Source of the DNA: Bacteroidota bacterium | Lineage (GTDB): Bacteria; Bacteroidota; Rhodothermia; Rhodothermales; UBA10348 | Direction: 5' to 3' | Assembly: GCA_004356385.1 (NCBI GenBank) | Contig: SMXL01000019.1 | Location: forward strand, 1 to 11,845 | Length of the DNA stretch: 11,845 nt | Part shown: one piece after another, positions 1 through 6,279 of the stretch | Layout of the letters: each line of letters opens with the position of its first letter | Position numbering within the stretch: the first letter of the stretch is position 1 | The notes under the pieces: generated by a model | What the model saw: the letters and a program-made list of their open reading frames with translations, nothing else | The model's database searches: none | Told to the model about the DNA's origin: nothing | Position numbers and translations under genes: made by a program

Positions 1-15
1 CTGTAAACCTTATCC

Positions 16-1212
16 GTGTCCAAATCAGACGAAAAAAGAGAAGAGCGGAGAAAACGACGCGAGGCCCGTTCAAAGAATCCGTCCAGAGGAGCTGAAAAGA
101 GGGACAAGGGCAACCAGCCTACCAAGGGTGACAAACCTTCCAAAGGCAACAAGCGGACAAAGGGCGACCGGTCTCCCAAATCCGGCAAACCTCCGAAAGG
201 CAAATTCCGCGAATGGCTGGACGCGCTTGTGTTCGCAGTCGTGGTCATGCTCATTGTAAGGACTCTGTTCTTTGATCTTTTCCGAATCCCGACTCCGTCC
301 ATGGAGAAAAGCCTGATGGTCGGTGATTATCTGTTTGTTTCGAAATTGCACTACGGGACGCGGCTGCCGATGAGTCTGGGTATTCCCTTCACTTCAGTTT
401 ATTTGAAGGGACTGCGATTTCCATTTTTCCGGTTTCCAGGGTTCTCTGAGGTGCATCGCGGCGATGCCGTAGTATTCAACTGGCCTGCGGATAACGTGGT
501 TGCCATCGACCGGCGCATGCACTACATCAAAAGAATTATGGGTCTTCCGGGAGAAATGTTAGAGGTACGCGATAAAGTCGTTTTCATCGACGGTTCTCCA
601 CAGAATTTGAAACCTGGCATGCAGCAATCCTGGACGGTGCATAAGACCGATCCAAGAGCCCAGCTTTCGCCGTCCGCGCTTGAAGACCTGGGCGTTGGGG
701 AAATTGTACAGAACCGGGGATCATCGGTTGTTCTAATTGTTGCAACAGAGTCCGCCGTGGATGTGATTCGTTCCTGGTCCTGGGTTGAGCGGGTCGAGCC
801 GGCTATTGCGCCGCCGAACGATCGATATGATCAGCTAATGTATCCACCTGGCCGAGGCTACACGCCGGATAATTACGGACCGATTGCCATTCCAGCGAAA
901 GGAGATACGATTCAGATTTCGGACGAAAACTGGCCGCTAGTCCAGACAGTGATCACCCGGTATGAGGGTCATTCCGCCGAGCGAACCGGGCCCGACACGT
1001 TTACAATAGATGGAGTACCGGCCAACTCGTACACCTTCGAGCAGAACTACTACTTTGCGATGGGAGACAATCGGGACAATTCAGAAGACAGCAGGTTCTG
1101 GGGATTTGTGCCCATGGACCACGTGGTTGGTAAAGCCATTCTGGTCTACTTTTCATGGGATGCAGACGCCAGGCTCCCGCGCTTCGGTCGACTGTTCTCT
1201 TTTATTCGCTGA
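16..1212 (+). CDS. lepB: Signal peptidase I (type I leader peptidase, S26 family)
   Basis: Membrane serine protease that removes signal peptides from exported proteins on the outer face of the cytoplasmic membrane. Seen in the 398-residue translation: a Lys/Arg-rich cytosolic N-terminus (1-66), one membrane helix (about 68-88), the nucleophile box PTPSMEKSLM with Ser95, the general-base box YIKRIMGLPGE with Lys172, and the box MGDNRDNSEDSRFWGFVP (349-366). Residues about 190-340 form a long insert between the Lys box and the last box, so the protein is longer than the roughly 320-residue E. coli enzyme; large inserts are common in Bacteroidota-type signal peptidases. The start is GTG; an in-frame TAA at 4-6 leaves no room further upstream, and that TAA could also end a preceding gene. 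The next in-frame Met lies inside the membrane helix. No Shine-Dalgarno is evident. Residues 31-60 are five six-residue repeats. Family assignment is firm; the start is probable. Confidence 0.95.
   Translation: MSKSDEKREERRKRREARSKNPSRGAEKRDKGNQPTKGDKPSKGNKRTKGDRSPKSGKPPKGKFREWLDALVFAVVVMLIVRTLFFDLFRIPTPSMEKSLMVGDYLFVSKLHYGTRLPMSLGIPFTSVYLKGLRFPFFRFPGFSEVHRGDAVVFNWPADNVVAIDRRMHYIKRIMGLPGEMLEVRDKVVFIDGSPQNLKPGMQQSWTVHKTDPRAQLSPSALEDLGVGEIVQNRGSSVVLIVATESAVDVIRSWSWVERVEPAIAPPNDRYDQLMYPPGRGYTPDNYGPIAIPAKGDTIQISDENWPLVQTVITRYEGHSAERTGPDTFTIDGVPANSYTFEQNYYFAMGDNRDNSEDSRFWGFVPMDHVVGKAILVYFSWDADARLPRFGRLFSFIR
106..195 (+). repeat. 18-bp tandem repeat in lepB encoding K-G-x hexapeptides
   Basis: Five consecutive imperfect 18-bp units encode KGNQPT, KGDKPS, KGNKRT, KGDRSP and KSGKPP, followed by a partial KGK. 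The unit starts with AAG/AAA followed usually by GGN. It lies in the cytosolic tail ahead of the membrane helix, so it would make a flexible, very basic arm. In-frame 18-bp units allow length change without frameshift. Confidence 0.75.
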
Positions 1213-1256
1213 TCGCCCGGTAACTACAGGACGCTTTCAGGAAATGTTAACAGGTC

Positions 1257-2231
1257 CTAGTCTGATCCAATAGCGCGCTGTCGATCAAAAAACCGTTGCT
1301 GTGAAGATCCAGCCGGTACGCTGTACGGATCGTCTGGAAGTTCCACTGTGACGAGAACTGGCCTTCTTTCTGGTCTGAAGAATGGAATAGGATTGGACGG
1401 TGGGTCATCGCCCACCACGAGAAGGGTCGTTCCTGGGGCTTTTATTTTGCCCTGACTCGAGCCGAAGCCAGTCCCAAGCGTCGTGTCCCACGGATCGGCC
1501 CATCGGTAGATCCATTCTGCATCTTCTTCTACCACTCGAACGCAGCCGTGGCTCGTGGGACCACCGGTCGGCATGGGATACTGGTGAATATGGATCCCTC
1601 TCTCGTCGTAGAAATTGAAGACCCAATACATCTCCCATCGTTCTCCGGGAGGGCTCAGCGACGAAACACGAAATTCTGTTTTCCAGTTGAAATTGAACCG
1701 TCCATTCGGCGTAGGCGATGCTTTCGCACCCGTATTGACGATACCCCAGCGAGCCAGACGTCCTCGCTCATACGCAGCCCAACCCTGAATGCTCTTCTCA
1801 ATAATGAAGAGTTTTTCGAACGATTCAGCTCCTGGATATAGAAGGGGGAAGGGTGAGTAGGCACAAAAATCAGTTACATATTTCGAGGGTACGACCAGCG
1901 TATCTCCAATTTGCGCGCGCGACATGAGCGTTCGGTTAAGCAGGCCCACCACCTTCGCGCGCTCGTAACCAAGATCCACGTCACCGTCGCCTATGATTTT
2001 GTAAAACGTGTTGCGGGCGAGTACGCTGTTGTTGCGTCGATCGTAAAGTACCTGATCGCGGTACTCGATCGTGGGAAGCTGTTCTAGCTCGGCGGAGCAC
2101 GGACCCAATATCTCCGCTAACTCACTCTGGTTGATGTAGTATTGAGCTGCTGACTCAGCGGCTGAAAATACTGCGATACCGGTGAGCAACAGAAAAACAC
2201 GGCGTATAACAGAAACGGTTTTCATCGGCAT
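1257..2231 (-). CDS. Secreted L,D-transpeptidase (YkuD domain)
   Basis: Predicted periplasmic L,D-transpeptidase, a cysteine enzyme that cross-links or modifies peptidoglycan stem peptides or attaches proteins to them. The 324-residue product begins with a signal peptide (about 1-29: basic MPMKTVSVIRR, hydrophobic core, then AAESAAQ). The YkuD domain spans about 138-275 and carries the signature IHIHQYPMPTGGPTSHGCVR, with His216, His228, catalytic Cys230 and Arg232. Residues about 75-118 end in RAQIGDTLVVPSKY, which looks like a degenerate LysM-type segment, but that is tentative. The C-terminal tail (280-324) is Pro-rich and unrecognised. It is the last gene of a three-gene run after the K+ channel (48 bp gap) and converges on lepB with 44 bp between stops. 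A second Met at residue 3 is an alternative start. No clear ribosome-binding site is seen. Enzyme class is firm; substrate specificity is not readable. Confidence 0.9.
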   Translation of the reverse strand: MPMKTVSVIRRVFLLLTGIAVFSAAESAAQYYINQSELAEILGPCSAELEQLPTIEYRDQVLYDRRNNSVLARNTFYKIIGDGDVDLGYERAKVVGLLNRTLMSRAQIGDTLVVPSKYVTDFCAYSPFPLLYPGAESFEKLFIIEKSIQGWAAYERGRLARWGIVNTGAKASPTPNGRFNFNWKTEFRVSSLSPPGERWEMYWVFNFYDERGIHIHQYPMPTGGPTSHGCVRVVEEDAEWIYRWADPWDTTLGTGFGSSQGKIKAPGTTLLVVGDDPPSNPIPFFRPERRPVLVTVELPDDPYSVPAGSSQQRFFDRQRAIGSD

Positions 2232-2279
2232 AAGAATACTTGCAATTTAGGTCTGCGTGTGAGGCATCCGAATTCCGGG

Positions 2280-3308
2280 TCAGGACCCGCAACCGTCTTT
2301 ACGCAAGTTCTGAATCATTTCTTGGCTTCCGAGAACGATAAGGGTGTCACCCGCATTTATTTTATCGGTTGCAACTGGATTGAACTTCATTTCAAGTGTT
2401 TTTCCGTCCATGATCGAAACGACGATGGCGTCGAAATGTTGTCTGAGGTTGCTCTCGGCAAGGGACTTTCCAGCAAGTGAGGCCCCTTCGTTCACCGTTA
2501 CTTCGTCCATCATCAGATTCAGAGCGTCGGTGTGGAGGACATTTTCCATAAATCGATCCACCGCAGGCCTGAGGATTACTTGGGCCATCCGGTCGGCGCC
2601 AATCTCGTACGGAGAAACTACTTTGTCGGCACCGGCACGGATCAATTTCCGCCGATTCTGGTGCTTATTTGTTCTGACGAGAATGAAAAGATCGGGATTG
2701 ATCTCCCTGGCAACTAAAGTGACGAAGACGTTTACGCTGTCTTCTGGGAGGGTAAGAATCAGGCCCCGGGCCTTGGTGATTCCCGCCGCCTCAAGAAACT
2801 CTTCCTCTTCCGCATCACCGTCGATATAGAGCAGTTGCAGGTGTTTCAGCCTTTCGACCTTAGCCTCTGCATTTTCGATAATGACGAATGGAACACCGCT
2901 TCGGCGAAAGTCTTCGGCGATACGCATTCCAATCCGGCCGTAGCCGCAAAGGATATAATGGTCAGACAGTTTGCTTATCGTCTGCATGAGTTGTCTTTGT
3001 TTCATTCGCTGACCCATAACCAGAACCTGAGCCGACCGCGTGGCAATAAACGCGACGGTTCCGATTCCTGCGAGTCCGATAAAGATGGTGAAAATGCGTC
3101 CAAAAGACGAAAGTTCGTGTACTTCCTGAAAACCGATCGTCGTCATGGTGATGAACGTCATGTAGAGGCCTTCTACAAGCGTCCATTGCTCAATCGTGGA
3201 GTATCCGAACGTGCCGATTACGATCAACCCGAGTAGGAACAGGTTCGCGATGAGGAGTTCTCTCCCGACCGGACGTGCGTTTATACGTTTTGCTCCTCTG
3301 ACCGACAT
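2280..3308 (-). CDS. Two-helix potassium channel with RCK (TrkA-N/TrkA-C) domain
   Basis: Predicted K+ channel subunit of the MthK/Kch type, tetrameric in the inner membrane and gated by a cytosolic ligand-binding ring. In 342 residues: TM1 (about 18-36), pore helix and filter (45-63, TTIGFQEV), TM2 (about 70-92), then a Rossmann-like RCK domain (about 116-250) with CGYGRIGMRIAE (121-132), Glu145 at the end of the second strand and DGDAEEEE (163-170), followed by a TrkA-C domain (about 258-338; VNEGASLAGKSLAESNLR). The filter has Gln at the position usually held by the second Gly of T-x-G-x-G, so the selectivity is worth testing. The gene starts 21 bp after the upstream hypothetical gene and precedes the L,D-transpeptidase, probably as one transcript. 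The ATG start is in place for a short cytosolic N-terminus. Nothing indicates which ligand binds the RCK domain. Confidence 0.9.
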   Translation of the reverse strand: MSVRGAKRINARPVGRELLIANLFLLGLIVIGTFGYSTIEQWTLVEGLYMTFITMTTIGFQEVHELSSFGRIFTIFIGLAGIGTVAFIATRSAQVLVMGQRMKQRQLMQTISKLSDHYILCGYGRIGMRIAEDFRRSGVPFVIIENAEAKVERLKHLQLLYIDGDAEEEEFLEAAGITKARGLILTLPEDSVNVFVTLVAREINPDLFILVRTNKHQNRRKLIRAGADKVVSPYEIGADRMAQVILRPAVDRFMENVLHTDALNLMMDEVTVNEGASLAGKSLAESNLRQHFDAIVVSIMDGKTLEMKFNPVATDKINAGDTLIVLGSQEMIQNLRKDGCGS

Positions 3309-3329
3309 GAAAAAGATGCTGTTGACGAA

Positions 3330-3851
3330 TCAGGCGTTAACCGGCGCACCCAGGTTGAACGTGCTGGCATGCCAGGATTTTCCCGCTCTCCGCTCCAGTC
3401 CGATTTTCCGAAGCTCCCCGAGCGTATGAAGGCTGGTATCGTAGACCATCGTCTCGCTAGTTACGATGGTCTCGGCGACCAACGTGCGAAATGCACTTCT
3501 GCCAATAGAGAGGATTTGTCCATCATCCGATTTGAAAACAATCTGGAGTCCATCCAGCCACCCGAACCCGAAATCTGATGACAAATTCGTTACGGCATGA
3601 ACGAGCTTATCTATACCGCATCCGGAAACATCTCCATCCGGAATATGGGCCGATACGACGAGGAATCGATCCAGTAGAATTTCCACCTCGGCGGTTACGG
3701 GCCGTTCATGTGACGTCCAAGAGACGATGAAATTTCGAATCGACTCCAAAAACCGATCCTGATCCGCTCCACCGATTGTCCTATCAGACGTATAGATCCA
3801 GAGCAAAGCATCGTCGGGCTGATTCTGAAATAGGTTGTTCCGGCCGGTCAT
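3330..3851 (-). CDS. Conserved hypothetical protein, WIY/SWH family (often mislabelled 'ABC transporter ATPase')
   Basis: A 173-residue soluble protein without signal peptide or membrane segment. I recognise the pattern of a small family conserved across Bacteroidota-type genomes: LLWIYTSDR near the N-terminus (16-24), FIVSWTSHE (41-49), DRFLVVSAH (61-69), SGCGIDKLVH with Cys78 and Asp81 (76-85), a FGFGWLDGLQIVFK segment (94-107), and the C-terminal TMVYDTSLHTLGELR...GKSWHAST (134-163). Family members are sometimes annotated as ABC transporter ATPases, but there is no Walker A, Walker B or signature motif here, so that name should not be carried over. The conserved Cys-x-Ile-Asp and the final Trp-His suggest a binding or catalytic site, which is inference only. 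It is the first gene of the run with the K+ channel and L,D-transpeptidase and is divergent from the SDR gene. Function unknown. Confidence 0.8.
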   Translation of the reverse strand: MTGRNNLFQNQPDDALLWIYTSDRTIGGADQDRFLESIRNFIVSWTSHERPVTAEVEILLDRFLVVSAHIPDGDVSGCGIDKLVHAVTNLSSDFGFGWLDGLQIVFKSDDGQILSIGRSAFRTLVAETIVTSETMVYDTSLHTLGELRKIGLERRAGKSWHASTFNLGAPVNA

Positions 3852-3930
3852 TTCGTTTCCACGTTGCTTGAGAATTGCTGATCTTCATCCGCTACCCGCA
3901 GAGTACGCATATTGGGTCTGAAAGATCGCT

Positions 3931-3960
3931 ATACTTCGTACCTGTTTCCAGACGAAGTAT
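3931..3960. promoter_or_regulatory. 9-bp inverted repeat overlapping the SDR start (operator or mRNA hairpin candidate)
   Basis: ATACTTCGT (3931-3939) and ACGAAGTAT (3952-3960) are exact reverse complements separated by 12 bases. The right arm includes the first two bases of the ATG at 3959. It lies in the roughly 107-bp region between the divergent WIY-family and SDR genes. As DNA it could be a dimeric regulator site; as RNA it would bury the 3959 start codon in a stem. If ATG 3977 is the true start, the repeat is wholly in the leader. No experiment is implied. Confidence 0.5.
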
Positions 3961-4753
3961 GAGTAAAAACAGCGCAATGAATCTCGAGCTTGAAAATAAA
4001 ATAGCCATTGTTACCGGCGCCAGTCGCGGGATAGGACGGGGAATTGCCGGCAGCCTTGCCGAAGAAGGTTGCAAGCTTGTGATTTGCGCACGGGGAGGAG
4101 ACGCGCTCGAAGAAGCCGCCGACGAACTTAAATCCCTCGCGGCCGACGTGACTTCGATCACTCTGGACATGACAGATCCCACCTCCGGGCAAACGTTAGC
4201 CGATGTAGCCGTCAACACGTACGGCGGAATAGACATTTTCGTCGGAAACGTGGGCGGGAATCGAAGGAAACCATTCGAAGAAACGACGGACGAAGATTGG
4301 GCTGCGGTGCTCGACCTCAATTTGAACACGCACGCACGTTGCGCGCGCGCTGTCATTCCTGAGATGAGAAAAAGAGGGCAGGGGTCCATTCTTTTCATTT
4401 CGAGCATCTTTGGACGCGAGGCTGGTGGACCCGGGCTTTCGATATATAACGCCACGAAATCGGCGCTGATCAGCATGGCGAAAATCATGGCGCTTGAACT
4501 GGGATCCGACGGCATTCGAGTGAATACGGTTGCTCCCGGTTCCATTCGTTTTCCGGGAGGAAGCTGGGACAAGAGATGTCTCGAAGACCCGGACGAGATG
4601 GCTGTTTTTATAAAAGATAACCTGCCAATGGGCCGATTCGGAACGGTAAAGGAAGTGGCCGACGTGGTTGCGTTCCTGTCCTCTCCTCGAGCAAGTTGGA
4701 TATCCGGAGCATGCCTCAACGTGGATGGCGTCCAGTCGAAATCGCTGATCTAG
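3959..4753 (+). CDS. Short-chain dehydrogenase/reductase (FabG-like SDR, NAD(P)-dependent)
   Basis: Classical SDR oxidoreductase of 264 residues, cytosolic, substrate unknown. Motifs counted from ATG 3959: cofactor loop TGASRGIG (19-26), NVGG (97-100) in place of the usual NNAG/NAG, structural Asn in LDLNLNT (118-124), catalytic Ser in ISSIFG (147-152), and Tyr163-x-x-x-Lys167 (YNATK). The C-terminal WISGACLNVDGVQ is typical of FabG-like members. An open frame continues up to a TTG at 3875, but those extra 28 residues look unlike an SDR N-terminus. ATG 3959 or ATG 3977 (MNLELENK) are the realistic starts; the latter would fit the family length equally well. The lone gene converges with the YjbQ-like gene (15 bp between stops). 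Arg at residue 23 of the glycine-rich loop is common in both NADP and NAD users, so cofactor choice is not decided. Confidence 0.9.
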   Translation: MSKNSAMNLELENKIAIVTGASRGIGRGIAGSLAEEGCKLVICARGGDALEEAADELKSLAADVTSITLDMTDPTSGQTLADVAVNTYGGIDIFVGNVGGNRRKPFEETTDEDWAAVLDLNLNTHARCARAVIPEMRKRGQGSILFISSIFGREAGGPGLSIYNATKSALISMAKIMALELGSDGIRVNTVAPGSIRFPGGSWDKRCLEDPDEMAVFIKDNLPMGRFGTVKEVADVVAFLSSPRASWISGACLNVDGVQSKSLI

Positions 4754-4768
4754 GTCCCTAATCCAGGC

Positions 4769-5839
4769 CTACTCGAATCGCGTGAATGTGATGTTCAAAG
4801 ACCTCGTTCCTTCTACTGCTTTCTGCCACTGAACCAGGATAGGGCTCTGATACGTGCCCGTGATGATGCGACTTTTGCCAGAATCCACGCAATCAGACAC
4901 GACCAGACTCACTGACCGTTTCATTCTGAGGAATCGCGCCGCCGGTACGGCTAGGAATTTGTCTATGATTCGCTCGATCAATGATTCACTCAGTCCCATC
5001 GCGTCGATGAATTCATTGACGACATGTACGAGGTCATATTTTGCATAATCCTTGGCCTTTTCCTTTATGGCTCGAGGGTCTCGGAGCATATTCCGTCCCT
5101 TTTGCGCCATAAAACGGATGGGATTGTGGAGTACGTCGACCAAGTCGTGCTGCATCAAGAGCGTCTCATACTCGTTCACCGTTAGCCCGGTATTGCGCTC
5201 CGAGACATCCAGTGTCAATTCGATCCGACCTTTCTGGATTCCCAATTGACGAACGCGATCCTCGAGCATCTGCACGACACCCAGCTTCGGGTCCCAAAGA
5301 TTTACCGAGTCGATCGGATGGGAAGACATTCGAACGTCCAATTTTTCGCGCGCCGCCACGATTTCGGAATTGTAACCAACGACGGTTGTTTTACGCCGGC
5401 GTCTGACGTTACCGTTTAATCCATCCAGGTCGACGAAATAGACCGGCGAAGTGGCGTCATTGTTATAGGTCACGCAATTCTCCAAGCCCGACCCGATATA
5501 GGTCAGGTGAGAATCTGCGTTTCGAGGCTCGACCTGTTTCTGCGCGTCAGAAAGTTCCTCCCGCAACTCCATCTGGTCGTGCTGATAAATTGCCTCGGGA
5601 GGAAAGAGTCGCCTGAACGTACCTACATACGCCTGCAACGCATCCGGATTGTTCTTCAGTCTGTTGCAGAACGCCTGTTCGAAATATCCAGCAGTCGTGT
5701 GGTAGGAACAGAAGAGACTTTTCTTGAACGAGTTGAAAAAATCTTCGTTTTCCTGTTCGATCCCCTCGGAAACATTGATGATGTCGATCCGGGATTCCGG
5801 ATTGAGGGTGAGCGTAATTTCGGCCGGAGATGCTGTCAT
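4769..5839 (-). CDS. Double-length YjbQ/UPF0047-like protein, apparent internal duplication
   Basis: A 356-residue cytosolic protein, about two and a half times the usual YjbQ length (roughly 140). The N-terminal part (about 15-157) matches the family order: CSYHTTAGYFEQAF (44-57, family HTTAG-NEN), YQHDQM (85-90), NADSHLTYIGSGLE (107-120, family NADAH-K-S-L-G), then VYFVDLDG...RRRRKTTVVGY (133-156). It lacks the GTWQ element that normally precedes the F/V-x-E/D-x-D-G strand. The C-terminal part (about 195-356) looks like a second, diverged copy: SERNTGLTVNEYETL (213-227) aligns with HTTAGLTVNEN but has no His, and MKRSVSLVVSDCVD...RIITGTYQSPILVQW (306-338) aligns with the NADAH-K-S-L...GTWQ region and retains GTYQ. 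YjbQ members have been linked to thiamine phosphate synthase activity, but the role is poorly established, so I give no gene name. It is a single gene between convergent SDR and divergent thx. Confidence 0.7.
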   Translation of the reverse strand: MTASPAEITLTLNPESRIDIINVSEGIEQENEDFFNSFKKSLFCSYHTTAGYFEQAFCNRLKNNPDALQAYVGTFRRLFPPEAIYQHDQMELREELSDAQKQVEPRNADSHLTYIGSGLENCVTYNNDATSPVYFVDLDGLNGNVRRRRKTTVVGYNSEIVAAREKLDVRMSSHPIDSVNLWDPKLGVVQMLEDRVRQLGIQKGRIELTLDVSERNTGLTVNEYETLLMQHDLVDVLHNPIRFMAQKGRNMLRDPRAIKEKAKDYAKYDLVHVVNEFIDAMGLSESLIERIIDKFLAVPAARFLRMKRSVSLVVSDCVDSGKSRIITGTYQSPILVQWQKAVEGTRSLNITFTRFE

Positions 5840-5861
5840 AAACCGAGTGCTGAATTAGGAA

Positions 5862-5892
5862 CAACCTAACGGGATCGAATGGAGATTGTCAA
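5862..5892 (-). promoter_or_regulatory. Candidate promoter of the YjbQ-like gene
   Basis: On the minus strand TTGACA (5892-5887) is followed, 21 bases after its TTG, by TAGGTTG (5868-5862), resembling the Bacteroidota TTG...TAnnTTTG pattern. The start codon at 5839 is 22 bases further on, which would give a short leader. Based on spacing and motif only. Confidence 0.4.
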
Positions 5893-6028
5893 CTGAATCC
5901 GATTGGATAAATTGAATGTTGATCTCAGAGGTAAACCCGGCCGTATACACACCACTGCGGCTAGCGTTTCCGGATTTCTATTATCCTGTTCCATAATTCT
6001 CAGACCGACAGGAATTCGCCATTAACCG

Positions 6029-6057
6029 TTGTTTGTGCTTCCAGTCCTGTATCTTAC
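6029..6057 (+). promoter_or_regulatory. Candidate promoter of the thx gene
   Basis: TTG at 6029-6031 is followed after 18 bases by TATCTTAC (6050-6057), a partial match to the Bacteroidota -33/-7 pattern TTG...TAnnTTTG. The Thx start codon is 42 bases downstream. The 260-bp divergent gap 5840-6099 otherwise shows no open frame or RNA gene that I can support. Confidence 0.4.
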
Positions 6058-6099
6058 TCTCTACACAAACATTGAGCCAAAGCAAACGAGACTAATTAC

Positions 6100-6201
6100 A
6101 TGGGAAAAGGAGACAAGCGCACGCGAAAAGGCAAGATTATAGCAGGTTCTTATGGCAAAGTGCGTCCCAAAAAGAACAAAAAGAACAAAAAGAAAGCTTG
6201 A
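6100..6201 (+). CDS. 30S ribosomal protein Thx (small basic ribosomal protein)
   Basis: Very short gene of 33 codons, readily missed by length filters. The product begins MGKGDKRTRKGKI, continues IAGSYGKVRPKK and ends in an Asn/Lys-only tail. This is the Thx family pattern: MGKGD-K-T-R-GK, then G-S-YG, then RP and a Lys-rich end. Thx sits in a cavity of the 30S head in Thermus, where it stabilises the contacts of several 16S rRNA elements; homologues are found in Bacteroidota and relatives. About 17 of 33 residues are Lys or Arg, as expected for an rRNA-binding peptide. It has its own promoter candidate upstream and a strong palindrome downstream, so it is probably transcribed alone. The ATG has no obvious Shine-Dalgarno. 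The presence of this gene is the best lineage clue in the window. Confidence 0.88.
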   Translation: MGKGDKRTRKGKIIAGSYGKVRPKKNKKNKKKA

Positions 6202-6222
6202 GTCGATTCGGCTCGGCTGGGG

Positions 6223-6244
6223 ATCCGCCTTCCGGAAGGCGGAT
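6223..6244. terminator. 22-bp perfect palindrome after thx, probable terminator
   Basis: ATCCGCCTTCC (6223-6233) is directly followed by its exact reverse complement (6234-6244). As RNA it gives a 9-bp GC-rich stem with a CCGG loop, followed by TGTTCATTT, a weak T tract. It begins 21 bases after the Thx stop. Being fully symmetric it could also act on minus-strand transcripts or as a protein-binding palindrome; the position favours a terminator. Confidence 0.6.
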
Positions 6245-6279
6245 TGTTCATTTGGATCCATTCGAACGAGGTCAGGAAT

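Noticed and set aside
1228..1258. AGGAC/GTCCT inverted repeat between the convergent lepB and L,D-transpeptidase genes
   Set aside because: Five base pairs with a loop over 20 bases and no T tract; expected by chance.
2276..2289. CGGGT/ACCCG hairpin at the 3' end of the K+ channel gene
   Set aside because: Only a 5-bp stem, and on the minus strand it is not followed by a T tract, so it does not qualify as an intrinsic terminator.
2344..2829. 161-codon plus-strand open frame opposite the K+ channel
   Set aside because: Antisense shadow of the RCK domain; Ser/Arg-rich with no motif.
3330..3851. Reading the WIY/SWH protein as an ABC transporter ATPase
   Set aside because: No Walker A, Walker B or LSGGQ-type motif is present, and at 173 residues it is too short for an ABC ATPase domain.
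3875..3958. N-terminal extension of the SDR gene from TTG 3875
   Set aside because: The 28 added residues do not resemble SDR N-termini, and two ATG codons at 3959 and 3977 give normal family lengths.
3892..4719. 275-codon open frame on the minus strand opposite the SDR gene
   Set aside because: It is antisense to a well-supported SDR gene, the translation is Ser/Pro/Arg-rich with no recognisable motif, and it shadows codon structure of the plus-strand gene.
6244..6279. N-terminal extension of the carboxypeptidase from TTG 6244
   Set aside because: The codon starts on the last base of the terminator palindrome and puts 12 extra residues before a normal signal peptide; TTG 6280 has a purine-rich stretch upstream.
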